DNA of 64,000 nt from Thamnidium elegans (lineage: Eukaryota; Mucoromycota; Mucoromycetes; Mucorales; Mucoraceae): NCBI GenBank assembly GCA_025201345.1, contig JAIXMG010000015.1, positions 682,001 to 746,000 of the forward strand, given 5' to 3'. Below, in pieces: positions 46,122-58,609 of the stretch (its first letter is position 1; each line of letters opens with the position of its first letter). Below the pieces are notes generated by a model. It saw only the letters and a program-made list of their open reading frames with translations, was not told the origin of the DNA and searched no databases. Position numbers and translations under genes: made by a program.

Positions 46122-47319
46122 ATGCTTAGATCCATTGCAACCCGCGTTGTAAGTTTATATAAATACATATATTTATTTTTTTATTAAGTTTTTAATATAC
46201 ATGAAAATAGGTTCATACTCGTTCTCCTGTATTCGGTAATGCACGTTTCTTGGCCAGTCAAACTGGTTCAGCAACCTCAGCTATTTCTTTCAAAAAGCAT
46301 ATTCGTCAACGTCGCTATGGACCTGTCCCTGTTGTCCCCCAACCTTCTGTAGAAGACGCTGTCACAAACATTCTCTATAATACTCCTCCTCCTAGTCTTC
46401 AACCTGAAACTCGTCATGTTTTGAACTGTTTGGTTCAAAACGAACCTGGTGTTTTAAGTCGTGTATCTGGTTGTTTAGCTGCTCGTGGATTTAATATTGA
46501 ATCCCTTGTTGTAGCCAAGACTGAAGTTCAAGATCTTTCTCGTATGACCATTGTATTTAACGGACGTAACGTTCAAATTGAACAAGCTAGACGTCAATTG
46601 GAAGATTTGGTAAGTTTTTATTTATTTATTGTTTTATGTGTATTCATGTGTCAATTTTTATATTGTTAGGTTCCTGTTTGGGCTGTTTTGGATTATACAA
46701 AGACTAAATTGGTTGAACGCGAACTTTTATTGATCAAGGTTTCTATCCTTGGTCCTGAACATTTACATGAACAATTACCTACTCATAAATTAGATGACGA
46801 TGTTGAGTTTGAGGATGAAATTGTTTCTCGTTATGAAAGTGTAAGTTTAATTTTAAAAAGAGTTAAGCAAGAACTAATAAGTTTTTAAAAATATAGAAAA
46901 CATATCCTGCTCCTGCTGATACCCTTCGTGAGACTTTCTCTCACTTACGTGCTTTAACTGAACTTACTCGTCTCTTTGATGGTAAGGTTGTTGACGTTTC
47001 TTCTGATTCTGTCATTATTGAATTATGTGCCAAATCCTCAAGATTGTCTTCATTCATGAAGCTTTGTAAGCCTTTTGGTATCCTTGAGGCTTCAAGAACA
47101 GGTAAAATATAAAGATATACATATGTGTGTGTGTGTGTGTGTGCGTGCGTGTGTGTGTGTTTGCGTGTATACGTTTACTAATGTATATATATTTTTTTTT
47201 AAAAAAAAGGTATTATGGCTATGCCCAGATCTCCTGTTCATGATCATTATGAACCTCAAACCGAGCATTCTTATGAAGATACTGATGCCGTTGATGCTTC
47301 TATGCTTCCTCCCGGATAA
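46122..47319 (+). CDS. ILV6: Acetolactate synthase regulatory (small) subunit, mitochondrial
   Basis: Five exons (46122-46148, 46211-46609, 46670-46840, 46897-47101, 47210-47319) total 303 codons plus stop. A presequence-like start (MLRSIATRVVHTRSP, Arg/Ser-rich) targets mitochondria. The ACT domain is typical: HVLNCLVQNEPGVLSRVSG, GFNIESLVVAKTE, LSRMTIVFNG. The second half holds REL/IKV...FDGKVVDVSSDSVIIEL, the usual ALS small-subunit C-terminal domain. It activates the catalytic subunit and confers valine feedback inhibition in branched-chain amino-acid synthesis. The fourth intron contains a (TG)n run. Confidence 0.95.
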
Positions 47320-47688
47320 ACAATTTCATTTATTTTTTATCTACCTTACATATATATATGTTGTCTCGTTTAGTTTTTTTTTTATATATATTTTTAAGTC
47401 TACGCATATTCATCCATTAAATATTATTTGTTTCTATATCATGTTGAGTCATAAATTTCTATTGGACACATATGCTTACTAGAATGTAGTGTGTAACCGT
47501 AACACAAGAATGGATGCCTGTGGATCCAAATTATTTGAAACCAAATTGTATTCTCTGCATGTCAAAATTGTAATAATAATCTCTTTTGGTTTATAATGTA
47601 TAGTAATCAATACAATAACTTACAGCTATTTCATTATTTATTTATATATGTGTATATATATATATTAAAAAAAAAAGTAATAGTAATA
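47320..47688. other. Convergent 3' spacer
   Basis: The downstream regions of ILV6 (+) and SNF4 (-) face each other here. Only (AT)n stretches and short frames, no gene. Confidence 0.5.
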
Positions 47689-48642
47689 CTAAGGTCGTTT
47701 GTAACCAACAAGATAACCCAAGATATTCGATAAACTAACAATACCAATTAATTTGTTCTCCTGATCCACAATAATTAATCTATAAACTCTCTGTTTTCGA
47801 ATAGTTCTAAAAATTGAATGAAGTGTATCGTTTAGTGTACAAGTGTGTACACCGGGATAATCTTTGGGTCTTGCTTCCATTGCCTCTCCAACAGGGATAT
47901 CCAATTCTTTATATTTACCAGATCGAGCAATACTCTAAGTTATCTATTATTTAGTGATCCCTTTCTTTCTCTCTTTCTATTTCAGTATTTTACCATCACA
48001 TCAATCGTCTCATACACATTAATAACAACTCCATTGGAATCCACAATAGGTACTGCACTAATATTCTGTTCCACAAACATGTTGATAACTTGAATTACAG
48101 GTGTAGACATGGATGCCGTAGCAACATTATCGTAAGTTCCAATCCTAAGTTCAGATAAAGGTTGACGCAAGACCTTGGTATGTTTGAACTATAAAAAGAG
48201 AACAATAATTAATTTTGATAATATAATACAGGAATAATGAAAGGGGCTTACGTTACATTAGATGCAATAAATTTTAATATGCGGTATTGTGTAATGACAC
48301 TAACAATCATTTCAGTGCCTGTTTCGGGTTCGATATCTAATAATGGTACACGGTGCACTCTACTCTCTGCCAATAAATGACACGCGTCATAAAGGGTAGC
48401 CATGGGGTCCATCGATACCAGCTGTGGAGCAGGCGCACCTACTATTTTCTCTACCTTACGTAAATGAACTAATTCAAAACTTTCAATTTCCCGAAACGCA
48501 TCTTCTACAGAGGAATGGGTATAATAGTATTGTATTAAATTGATGAAATCGGCTACAGTTAACATGCCAGCAAACTTTTGATCTTCACTTGACCATAAAG
48601 GTGCAGATACGATTCCTATTATTACTTATTATTAGTTACTTG

Positions 48643-48682
<40 letters not shown>

Positions 48683-48931
48683 GTAAAAAAAATACACTTT
48701 TTTTTTTTTACCATTTTGTACAAGTGCATTTAAAGCTTTTTTAACTAAAAGTCGAGTATCGAATACAATGAGTCTATAACTCACAGGCAAAACGTCATAT
48801 GCCGTATGTTGCTTTAAAAATGAGCACATTGAAGATTGAATTTCACATGCTTGTTCGGGTAATGGAGGAGTAGACGTAGCTGATTCTCTATCAAACTCTG
48901 TCGAAGGTACACTTGAAGATAAGTACGACAT
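47689..48931 (-). CDS. SNF4: SNF4-like AMPK gamma subunit (four CBS motifs)
   Basis: Five exons. The start is MSYLSSSVPSTEF (48931), then YDVLPVSYRLIVFDTRLLVK and TVADFINLIQYYY (CBS1). CHLLAESRVHRVPLLD and VSVITQYRILKFI are CBS2, VIQVINMFVEQNISAVPIVD is CBS3, and KQRVYRLIIVDQENKLIGIV with LSNILGYLVGY is CBS4. The four CBS copies form the nucleotide-binding gamma subunit of the Snf1/AMPK kinase, sensing AMP/ADP and energy status in cytosol and nucleus. The first intron contains a roughly 37-base A-run. Exon borders are consistent with GT-AG. Confidence 0.93.
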
Positions 48932-49759
48932 GTTTTATATAAAAAGGTATTATTATTTTTTATTTTGGTTAAACCCCAATTTTGTATAAAAAAAAAAAAA
49001 ACTACTCAATCAGCGGTTTCTAAAAGTCGCTTGACTTTTTTTTTTTCTCCGGGATCATCTTTTTAGTGTTTAAACACAGGAACGGGGGCGTCAATCGATA
49101 GTTGAATACAAAAGGTCACTCTTCTGGTAGAACCTAGTATTTCGATACAGTCATACTATAGTGGCGTAAGAATGTTTCTGGTAATTATTAAATTCATTTA
49201 AATACTATACCTCTTTAAAGAAACGATACGTTTTTTTTTAAAAAGATAACGTCCTAGTATCTAAAATAGAAAGTTATAGTGGGGTAAGCCGAGCGTGAGA
49301 AAAAGCGAGCTTGTTTTCATTATATGCCTTATCAATAATTGAGAGTAGTAATTAAAAGGTTTGCTTGGCTTTGAATAAACTTTGGTGCATATAATTATAA
49401 ACATGATTATTGAAATGACAGCGTAATTACATTACCATATCAACTATAAATTCTACTTTACTATTTAATTAATTACTTTACTACGATAGTACGCTTATCT
49501 ATACTGACCAATAAAGAGTGCAAATAGTTACATATTCCTCCTTATCGCTAGGTAGACTTATTAAAACCTCTTGAAAAAACATTTGACTAAGCATAGTAGA
49601 AACAGAACAAAGAAGAGATTTCATACAACCAATACTACTACTACCCCCTCCCACCTCCCTCTCTAGCAAAACTATGTGAATCATACTATTTTATACTTTA
49701 CCAACATATATTTATTTTTTTAAAAATTCACAACCGAAAAAAAAAAAAAAGTATATCAT
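48932..49759. other. Intergenic between SNF4 and the methyltransferase gene
   Basis: No supported gene. A 61-codon minus frame at 49499-49684 is unremarkable. Confidence 0.5.
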
Positions 49760-51013
49760 TTACCCTGTTAACTTTAGTAACAACTGACCCCAAAGTGGCT
49801 GAGAATGAAGTTGCAGTTTATAGATCCTAACTGTCATAGTATTTTCAAATTGCTTCAACTGCAGCTGCTCGATATTTTTTAATTGACGGACAGAAAAGTA
49901 TTTTTTGCAAGAAGAAAAGAAGCTGTTTTCTTCTTTCGCCGTGAGACCTCTTTGTTTATAGCACAAGTAAACAATGGTATTCTGGTGACACAAATGACGA
50001 AGAGTAGATATCAAGCTCGAAAAATGCACAACGTTGTAAAGTACGTCAGAAGCGATAATAATATCCAATGGCCCTTGGTTCGTTATATCTTGTGCTTGCA
50101 TTTTATTTCCCCAGCATAGCGACACAATATCTAAATGAGACGATTGAATATGATTGAGTAACTGATTTTGTTCCATTAAGTTTAGGGCTTCTGGCAAGTC
50201 TGTTAGTATGATTTGAGGAGGTGAGATGTGTTGATTGGATTGATAGAATTGTGCAATAGATAGACCTATATAGCCCGTACCGGCGCTTAAATCAAGTATC
50301 CTTTTATTTGACAAATGGTTTGAATCATTAGCAAATAATTTTAGAAAGATTTTAGTCATGACGATGGCAGAGTCCCATATTTTTCCAGGCGTACCGTCAT
50401 TCCATTGCTCTTTCAGTAAAAAATAGGTGCTCTCAGATAAACAAGATTGTAGAGCTCTATATTGCTGCCCTTCCAATAGATTATCAGGGTACCAATCCCT
50501 TTCTGGTTGAGTTTCAGCGATAAAAATAGGACCTACAGTTAACGGTAATATTTGAGCCGCAGTTGTGACAGAAGAGGAAGTGATCAGTGTAATATAAAAC
50601 GGAGTGCTTTGTATGGCTGCAGCACTGGCATTGATTCTGTATTCTATTCCACCGATGGGTTTATAGCAGTGAAACCCTTCAGACTGTGCAACCTCTGGGT
50701 CCCAGGCATCTTCAGCTATTGGACGCGTGTCTATCAAGTGCTGAAGATTAAATTTGTTCTTGATTAGCAGTTTGCAGGTTAAGTGGATAAAATGGGGATG
50801 TTGATCCATCAATAACCCCATTTCGGTAACTAGTTTTAAATCGATTCTGTACCACTTGTTCAAAACAATGTTATTTTCAATAGAACGGTGTAACACAATG
50901 CGAAGTAAATTGCAGTTCTTATATAATGATTTAGAAAAAGATTCATCGCTTAATAAGGATAAAGCTTGAACCTTACTGGTTTTCACAAATATATTATTAG
51001 CTCTTTCAAACAT
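49760..51013 (-). CDS. METTL21-like protein lysine methyltransferase (417 aa)
   Basis: A single exon. I chose the ATG at 51013 (MFERANNIFV); the frame is open further upstream only through a low-complexity (GA)n stretch that would give a Leu/Ser run. Residues 1-200 are a helical extension with EYRINASAAAIQST. The Rossmann-fold methyltransferase motifs follow: KRILDLSAGTGYIGL (motif I), IILTDLPEALNLMEQN and DIIIASDVLYN (the D-V-x-Y post-II site typical of methyltransf_16). The family methylates lysines on eEF1A, Hsp70 and similar proteins in the cytosol; the target here is not predictable. The N-terminal extension is longer than usual. Confidence 0.82.
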   Translation of the reverse strand: MFERANNIFVKTSKVQALSLLSDESFSKSLYKNCNLLRIVLHRSIENNIVLNKWYRIDLKLVTEMGLLMDQHPHFIHLTCKLLIKNKFNLQHLIDTRPIAEDAWDPEVAQSEGFHCYKPIGGIEYRINASAAAIQSTPFYITLITSSSVTTAAQILPLTVGPIFIAETQPERDWYPDNLLEGQQYRALQSCLSESTYFLLKEQWNDGTPGKIWDSAIVMTKIFLKLFANDSNHLSNKRILDLSAGTGYIGLSIAQFYQSNQHISPPQIILTDLPEALNLMEQNQLLNHIQSSHLDIVSLCWGNKMQAQDITNQGPLDIIIASDVLYNVVHFSSLISTLRHLCHQNTIVYLCYKQRGLTAKEENSFFSSCKKYFSVRQLKNIEQLQLKQFENTMTVRIYKLQLHSQPLWGQLLLKLTG

Positions 51014-52473
51014 TGGATTTAGAAATAAAACGAGAAAAGGAGAGAGAGAGAGAGAGAGAGAGAGCGCCCGCGAGAGAGAAATTAAAAATAAATAAAAAGA
51101 GAAGAAAAGGAATGTAGCACGTAACCTAAAACCAAGAATATATGAAAGCAATAAATAAAAATAAAAACTTCCGAAGGTACAGAGTAACTTTCCTTTCTTT
51201 AAAAAAATAAGTTCCCTGTGTATGCATTTGTTTGAAAACGACCGACCTTTTTTTTTCATAATTGAATGGGGGGGGGAAGTGGCTAGTATGTCTTACCAGT
51301 GGCAGTATTTAATATACAATCGAAATTACCCATTTGTGTTACCACCTTTCTTCTTCCTTGGTCTTGAGAAACCATTAGGGCACCAAAATAAATAAACACA
51401 AAGAAATTAACACGAGAAAAGAGGGTTACTTTCATTTTTAGCAACAAAAAAAGTATTCATTTTATACATTGAAATAAAGTACTTTCTTTTGATGATTGAT
51501 TGCGCTCTTATTATGTTTTTAATTGAGGAATAAGCTAAAAAAAGCGTTGTTTTTGGATTATTATAGTTTTGAATTTGCAGTTACACATTAATTACTTATA
51601 AAAAGAAATTATACTAAACTAGTAAATAAGACCATATTTATCAATTTTATTATCAGGGTTGGGCCAAAAATGATTACTATTAATATACACTTTTTTTTCC
51701 TTGTTACACGTTCTAGAATGTAGTTTATGATAATGCTTAACTACAGTGCTTTGCATTTAAAACGTACTAGAGTGTTATTCACATATAATTGATGTTTTTT
51801 TTTACTGTTATACATGTCGGTTTCAGGTGTATTGACACAAGTGATTTGAGGATATTATACAGCTGTTATTTTTAGAGATTTTTATTTTCATTTTTCATAA
51901 TTAGCAGATCTTGCCTATGCTCCCCATGGCTTTTCTATCGCATTTTTGACAGATGTAATTTCTCCTCTTCATGTAAATATCAGTACATGCTAATACAATT
52001 TTTTTCTACTAGATTTAGTAAGTTATTACCTAACAACCGTAATATCCTTACAACCCTCCAATAAATTATCAATCATAATCCATAAATGGTTTTGATACAA
52101 GCGTTCTAAGAAGAACCGTATAGGTTTTGTATAAGCATAAGAACAAAACATGAAAAAGAAAAAGCAAAGTAATAATTGAAGAACAAAAGGGAAAAGACTT
52201 GCTAAAAAAAAAAAAAAAAAAAAAAAAAGATGCGTTAAATATAAGTGATAAAAAGGATGATAAAATAGGATCTTTTACTTGTGCGATTTATTTATGCATT
52301 ATACTGCAATTTGTTTCATAACAATCGTGTTTATACAAGTGATAGTAGTAGTGATAAAAGTATATCAAGTAACAAACGCGAAATACTTTCGGGTAAACCT
52401 TTTTTTAAAAATATATAACTTCAAATATGGTATAATTGTCTATCAACATCTTGTTCGCACAACTACGCCAAGA

Positions 52474-52507
<34 letters not shown>

Positions 52508-52939
52508 GGAGGGAAAGATAAAAGAGTGCCCTTATAAATTATATTTATGTCAAAAAAGTATAAAATATAACAAATTAGTTTAAGCTGTTACAAAAAAAGT
52601 TAAAAGTTATTAAAAGAAAGTTTTAAAAATAGTGCTATTTACCTGCTATTTGGGTAAATTAAAGGAGATTGCTTCGCTTAAAAAAAAAAATGAAACCCAA
52701 TTGTCCCTCCTTTTTTTTATTTGTTATCCCTTCTTTGGACATGTAATAATCCCTGATCACACAAAGTATTTCATATATTACCCTTAATACTTTTTTTTTT
52801 CTTCTCTTTTTTTTTCTCTCTTTTCAGTTTTATATACTTTTTTTTTTTTTTTTTTTTTTTTTTCTTTCTCTTTTTTATTTATTTACATATACACACATCC
52901 CAATTCATCTAAAAAAAAAAAAAAAGATACAATTAAAAA
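51014..52939. other. Long intergenic region, no gene
   Basis: About 1.9 kb with (GA)n at 51040-51062, T-runs at 52478-52506 and 52842-52863, and many short frames. I see no coding or RNA gene. Confidence 0.5.
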
Positions 52940-54352
52940 ATGACATGTAAACTATTACCACTACGACCAAAGAACAAAAAAATAAGCGTTTTGTGTTTAA
53001 TACTCGTAGCCTCTTTTTTCATATGCTTTTCACTACCATATAAAACCAACCCTATTATTCGATTTTCGTCATTTAAACCAGCTACACCCATCAAACACAT
53101 TGTAGATACGCCATTACCACCACCACCACCAGAAGAAAAATACTTGGCATACTTGCCTCACTCAGGACTATCCAACCAACGTATTGAACTATCCAATGCT
53201 TTATTACTAGCATACATGCTAAACCGAACATTAGTAGTCCCTCCTGCTTTTCTGGGGACCGTGTTTGGGTGGATGAACAGGGACAGACTAGCCGACCGTT
53301 TAGAATGGCTTACAACCCCAAAGAACTTTGATAAAATTTGTCAGCAACCTACACCCGGTCGACTATCTAGTTATTTACAAAGATCACGATGCGAAGAATA
53401 CAGAAACTTTGGTATAATTACCTGGCCAGAGCTCCATGACTTTCAACCTTTAATTGATGCCGGCATAAAGATAAAATTTCAGTCAATTGTATCGGTTAAA
53501 CAAATGAAAAAGGACTTGCAGATCATGCATGATAACGATATTTATATGCACCAAGATATACAATTGTACGATTGGCGTCTATACCAAAACAAAACAGAAG
53601 CGGCGGCACTATTAGAAAACAAACTTAACTATTTTGATTCGTTTGGTGGAAAACGTTATTTTAAAGTATTTTTACCGCGCCACTTTGAGGCACGCAAAGA
53701 AAAGCTGGTTTACTTGGCCGGTATTTTTGGGTCGACGCGTTTCACCATTGTTGAACCGAAACATAAGGCAATGCAAAAAAAAATCGCCCAAGTGCTGCAT
53801 TACCGATTAGATACGCCATTGGGAGAAACAGTAAATTCTATTGTCAATTACCTAGGTGGAAAAGGTACATTTATGTCGGTCCATTTTAGAACAGGAGACC
53901 GTCCTTTTAAAAAGGAAATTGCAACTAATCTATCTAATTTTGTAAAGAATATGACCGATATCGTAGGCCCAAATGATTCAAACAAGTGTATTGGAATCGA
54001 ATATAATGAAAGAACTCAAGAACAAGAAGATAAATTGTTGTCGTCTATTGGTAACCACGTTCGCGTTTACGTTGCTACGGACCATAAAAACGCGCGTGGA
54101 GAAGAGAGTGAGCTGTTGCCATGGTTTCAGCAATTCCCCTGTACCTCGACGTTATCTGATCTACCACAACACTTGTTTAGACCGTTAGATCAACTGAGGG
54201 ACTTGCAGTCTCCATCTAAACCTTTAAAAAAATTTCTAATTCCTATTGTAGACGCTATGGTAGCAGCGCACGGAAGACATATACTCACTACCCCAAGATC
54301 TACCTTTTCAAAATACATTGAAGAATTACATAAGGCTTGGATACAACAATAA
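52940..54352 (+). CDS. O-fucosyltransferase-like type II membrane protein (470 aa)
   Basis: A single exon. A short cytosolic basic tail precedes one membrane helix (VLCLILVASFFICFSL, about residues 17-33), as in Golgi type II glycosyltransferases. The luminal part begins HSGLSNQRIELSNALLLAYM with LNRTLVVPP, the substrate-site block of the O-fucosyltransferase superfamily. It has a central YFKVFLPRHF region, and SVHFRTGD (R-T-G-D, donor-binding motif) near residues 313-320, then VYVATDHKNA. It probably transfers a deoxyhexose from a GDP-sugar to protein or glycan in ER/Golgi. The substrate is unknown; Mucorales cell walls and exopolysaccharides contain fucose, which would fit. The gene is tail-to-tail with cornichon. 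Confidence 0.82.
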   Translation: MTCKLLPLRPKNKKISVLCLILVASFFICFSLPYKTNPIIRFSSFKPATPIKHIVDTPLPPPPPEEKYLAYLPHSGLSNQRIELSNALLLAYMLNRTLVVPPAFLGTVFGWMNRDRLADRLEWLTTPKNFDKICQQPTPGRLSSYLQRSRCEEYRNFGIITWPELHDFQPLIDAGIKIKFQSIVSVKQMKKDLQIMHDNDIYMHQDIQLYDWRLYQNKTEAAALLENKLNYFDSFGGKRYFKVFLPRHFEARKEKLVYLAGIFGSTRFTIVEPKHKAMQKKIAQVLHYRLDTPLGETVNSIVNYLGGKGTFMSVHFRTGDRPFKKEIATNLSNFVKNMTDIVGPNDSNKCIGIEYNERTQEQEDKLLSSIGNHVRVYVATDHKNARGEESELLPWFQQFPCTSTLSDLPQHLFRPLDQLRDLQSPSKPLKKFLIPIVDAMVAAHGRHILTTPRSTFSKYIEELHKAWIQQ

Positions 54353-54442
54353 AAATAATAATCATAATCATAATGACAATAAAAAAAAAACTGTACATAT
54401 ATATTTTTTTAAAAAAAAAAAGTTGGAATGTATTTTTCTTTT

Positions 54443-55193
54443 TTATGAATCAGCAGCAATTAATGCAACAATCATACGGTACAAGAAGAAAAAGAAACAC
54501 TATGAAAAATTGTTTAAGTACACATAAAGAAATTTTTCGCTCCTCTCCCCTTTATTTTAATCCGTTTTTTTTTTTTTTTTTTTTTTTACTTACAATTAAA
54601 TAGAAACCAAGCTTGATAAAGCATTCCTTCTTGTGTTGAGATAAAGTGCGGAAAATCTCGGTAGCATCGTACATATGACGTCCACTCATGACCCTTTTTT
54701 AAAAACAAAAAAATCGTGTCAAATTTACCTTGGCTTTCTTGATTATAAATATATCAACTTACTTTTTAACGTTATAAGCAGCTAAGGGTAAATTGAGAAG
54801 CAAAGACATCCAACTACCGTTAACAAGGAACATGAAGAATAAAAAGGCGTGTGCTCCCATTTCAGGTAAAACAAACTACAGGAAAAAAAAGTCGTGTTTA
54901 AAAAAAAAATTATCCTCGGATCGTCAAAGTTTAACTTACCTGGTTCAACTTGTTACAAAGATCAATGGGGTTAATATAATCACATTCTAAATCGGAAAAC
55001 ATAATGACCTAATAAAAATAAAAGTGTAGGGTTAAGGGTAATATTTGTTTTTTCTTTTTGCTTCTTTCGAGATTCTACAAGATGATGAGAAATATTAAAA
55101 TAAAAAAAAGGATACGAAAAAGACCATCATAAATAAGAGCAATGCAGCCATAATGACTGCAAATAAAAAGAGCATTGCTTCACCAGGCATCAT
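54443..55193 (-). CDS. ERV14: Cornichon / Erv14 cargo receptor
   Basis: Five small exons. The start is [15 protein letters not shown] (55193), then [40 protein letters not shown] with [37 protein letters not shown], and a last short exon [18 protein letters not shown]. These are the conserved segments of cornichon proteins, three-helix membrane proteins that load transmembrane cargo into COPII vesicles at the ER. The MYDATEIFR and YINPIDLC motifs are intact. The exons sit among A/T-runs, and the last exon is separated by a 97-bp intron. Confidence 0.92.
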
Positions 55194-55388
55194 TTTTTAC
55201 AAGTGTATATTTTTATATGTATAAAAAAAAAATATAAAAAAGAAAAAGAAAGACGTAAAAAGAAAACAAAAAAAATCAATCCATCTTTAAAATTTTCCTA
55301 CTTTTTTTATTTTTTTTTGTGGTACGCGCACTTTAAATCAATTGCTTGTTGTGTGTGTCATTTTATTTATATGTTTTTTTATAGTTCT

Positions 55389-56539
55389 TTATACAATACG
55401 CTCAAGTTCTCTAGCATAACCCAATGTACGAGTAATGATTTGTTCTTGAGGAATTTCTACAATATCATTGTCTTCTGAGCCGAAATAAACTTTTTGTTCA
55501 GCTGGGTTCACTTTCCAACCGCGTTCAGATGCAAAATTTAACAATTCTTCGGTATTCTTTAAAAACAACAAAGTACTGGCATCGTTTAAAGGAAGATATT
55601 CATAAGCCTTTTCACTACAGCTAGCAATTTCATGTCTAAATATTTAAATGTACTCATTAGTTCCTATGTACTTTTTCTCCTCCTCCTCCCCTTTTTTTTA
55701 AAAAAAAAAGTTATGTTTTACCTAATAGTACTAATCAAAATATCATAGAAAAACATAAATTCTTCTCCTTGTACTGTACTTCTTGTACTCCAGACTTTGT
55801 TATAACTACCTTCCATCAAGAATTGTTCTAATTTTTTTTTACATGTCAATTTCATCTTTCCACAAATACATATATATTCTCTCTTTCTCTATGTGTTACT
55901 AACCTAAATCAACAGCTTGTTTAATGTATTGGTTAGTTTGTAATTGGTCAGAATCAATGGTTTCGAGTGCAGTATGGAAATCAGATAATCGGTTTTGTGA
56001 TAATAAGCAAAGTAAATTAACCCCGATAAGTGGGTACATTTGAGCTGAAGGAGTGAGTACAGACCTAATCTAAGTATGTCAATATCTATGTAAAATATTT
56101 TTTTTTACGTGTGCTATCCACTTACGCAAGATCATGATAGTATGTGTTGAGTTGTGCGATATATCTTTCGAATGATGCAATGTCCTTAATACGAATACTG
56201 TAATAAGCTCCAATTTCGAGAATTTCACCTATATATAATTTATTACGTGTTAAAAATATATATATATGCATTTATATAATCTTTAATAACTTACGTGCAG
56301 TCATCATAACCTTAGCATCAGTCTTTCCTGCAACGGGAACAAAGGCACCAAGTTCAATCAAAGCAATCTACAGTGAAAAAAACTTTTCTTCTAAATAAAT
56401 AAAATCAACGGGGTTTTTTATTCTAGTTGTTTACCTTGGCTTGAGTCAAGAGTTGACCAGCCTTTTGAAGATTGGGAGAGGAACCACTCATCTCATTTTT
56501 AAGTTGGTCACGAAGAGCATCTAACTGTTGCAATGTCAT
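55389..56539 (-). CDS. RPN12: 26S proteasome regulatory subunit RPN12
   Basis: About six exons. The start is [17 protein letters not shown] (56539), then [66 protein letters not shown], and the last exon ending [13 protein letters not shown]. The C-terminal PCI-type domain with FASERGWKV and KVYFGSE is characteristic of Rpn12/PSMD8, the last subunit to join the proteasome lid. Introns are 50-90 bp, GT-AG. Exon ends between 55560 and 56440 are assigned by eye. Confidence 0.87.
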
Positions 56540-57485
56540 TGAAAATAGGTTGTAAAGGATTTACGAAAAGGAAAAAAGAAAAAGTGTGTATACAAAAAAG
56601 GACGCGCATGCAATTTAGGAAAATATCAAACAGGCTACGTAATCAAAAAAAGTCACGTATAGGCGGAGTTGTCCCACCCCCTTCCTTCACATCCTTCTGT
56701 ACATGATTGTATTTACAAGCAAGATAATAGTGCTATAGCTATTCTCGGTTATAGTGATACTATTAAAAAAAGGGGGGAGGGTAGATGAAAGGCCCTGTTT
56801 GAGACTGTTTATAATTTATATTAGCGTGGAAGTAATTTGTATATATTACTATGCTTTATGTAATGCTTATTAAAGCAGATATCGTTACTTTGACTAATAT
56901 TTGCAGCGAATTTAGTAATCGAACGACTTGATTAATTCCATCGCTACTCAACAATTTTTTTCCTTCTAATGTATACTTGGACAGTTTTTTTTTCTTTTTC
57001 TCAAAATTGTCTTACAATAACAGTATGATTTTCGTGTAAATAGTAATAATAACTCACTAGTACAGGATTGTAACGTGCGTAATAGTTTATATGCGAGTAA
57101 ACAAGGGGTATACTATGTATTTGACATATCTGAAGGGGAATTTTTGTTTACATGTATGTATATACTTTTTTTAAAAAAAATGTGTGTGTACCTCATCAGA
57201 ACTTGTCACACTATTATTTTCGTTTTAGGATGTATGTGATGATGATGAAGGTCAGATGATAATAATAGACTACTGTATAATACATGACGATGCGTTAAAG
57301 CTAAATTATAAATCTTTTTTTATTAGTGGGAAAAAAAATATGTATATATATATATATATGATGTGTATGTGTGTATATATCGCTATTAGTGCATGTGTAA
57401 GTGAGGTGAAGGGGAATAATAAAAATATAGAGTAAGAAAGAAAGAAAAAAATGTATATATATATATATATATTATAAAGAAAGGA
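56540..57485. other. Intergenic between RPN12 and the VTT-protein gene
   Basis: No gene seen. It contains several (AT)n microsatellites (57340, 57455) and a T7A8 palindrome near 57166. Confidence 0.5.
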
Positions 57486-58523
57486 TTAAGGTAACTCGTT
57501 ATTATTGGGAACTCTAGAATAACCATTGTTGTTTGTTAACTCAAGGTCTTCAGCAAGGGTTTTTTCTAAATCAACATCTAATACAGGAGGAAGACCCATT
57601 ATTTGTCTTGTCCATTGTTGAATTGCTTTACCCCAGATGACTGGCACGAGGGAAATAAAGGATACAATTAAGAGTTTGATGATGAGTGATACAGATACGA
57701 TATCGGAGGTAGAGGTAAGGTCACCTAAAACATCACCGGCCTGAGAACAAATAAAATTGTACGGCATAGAACCAAAGAAAGTAGACCAAAAGAATGGAGA
57801 GACAGGGATATCAAGTAAAGGTGAAATCAAGTTAATAAACCAGTAAGGTGAGAAAGGGAATAATCTAGCAAACAATAACCACCAAAATAATCCACCACTT
57901 TGCCTTTCTTGTTCAAGTTGACGGTTTAAAGGTTCGGCCTTACGAGCGAACCAAGGAACTCGGATGAGTGGTTCACCCACTAAAATAGCCAATCCGTAGG
58001 CTAAAGTAGCCCCACCTGCAGTTAATAAACTTGTCCAAATAGTTCCCATGGTTATGCCATAGAGATAACCAGCTAACAAATTTAACAAGACAGAACCAGG
58101 AATTGAAAATGCTTGCTGCCATAAGTACAAGACAGCAAATACAATAGTGACTGAACCGTAACCTGCCCAACTATTTGAAATTAAATCCTCTAATTGTAAC
58201 GCCGTTTGTTGAACGTCTTCTAACGTACGAGGTAAACCAATATCAAGCACAACGTGAGCCAAAGAAATAGTAAATACAAGTGAAATCAATCCAATAAAAA
58301 TAAAGAGTATTAAACGGGGTAATAATTGTTTCCAGGTCGGTGCTGCCTTATTGTTATTATCTTGATCCTCTTCTCTATAAATAACTTCATCTTCCACTTG
58401 TCCTAGTAACGTATCTTCTTGTTGTCGTTGTATATCAAAATCAGAGAAATCGACATTATAGTTGTTGCCTACGTAATAATCTGTAGGCGCTGTGTTGGTT
58501 TTATGTAAATGTTTATAATCCAT
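57486..58523 (-). CDS. VTT-domain membrane protein (TMEM41/Tvp38-like, 345 aa)
   Basis: A single exon with an acidic cytosolic N-terminus, then at least five membrane segments. The VTT/SNARE-associated block is present: QQAFSIPGSVLLNLLAGYLY, LARLFPFSPYWFINLISPLL and STFFGSMPYNFI. The F-S-I-P-G-S...L-A-G and R-L-F-P...P-Y/N-W-x-I-N motifs are those of TMEM41B/VMP1-type scramblases acting at the ER in lipid distribution and autophagy. Yeast Tvp38 is the fungal relative. A C-terminal acidic tail follows. Confidence 0.85.
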   Translation of the reverse strand: MDYKHLHKTNTAPTDYYVGNNYNVDFSDFDIQRQQEDTLLGQVEDEVIYREEDQDNNNKAAPTWKQLLPRLILFIFIGLISLVFTISLAHVVLDIGLPRTLEDVQQTALQLEDLISNSWAGYGSVTIVFAVLYLWQQAFSIPGSVLLNLLAGYLYGITMGTIWTSLLTAGGATLAYGLAILVGEPLIRVPWFARKAEPLNRQLEQERQSGGLFWWLLFARLFPFSPYWFINLISPLLDIPVSPFFWSTFFGSMPYNFICSQAGDVLGDLTSTSDIVSVSLIIKLLIVSFISLVPVIWGKAIQQWTRQIMGLPPVLDVDLEKTLAEDLELTNNNGYSRVPNNNELP

Positions 58524-58577
58524 ATATAAAAAAATATAAAAAAGATTAAAAAAAGAAAAAAGAAAAGAGAACGCAAG

Positions 58578-58609
<32 letters not shown>

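Noticed and set aside
47130..47165. (TG)n repeat as a possible regulatory or recombination element
   Set aside because: An ordinary microsatellite within an ILV6 intron.
51014..51259. Upstream extension of the methyltransferase frame
   Set aside because: It would add a Leu/Ser run translated from a (GA)n microsatellite. The internal ATG at 51013 is a better start.
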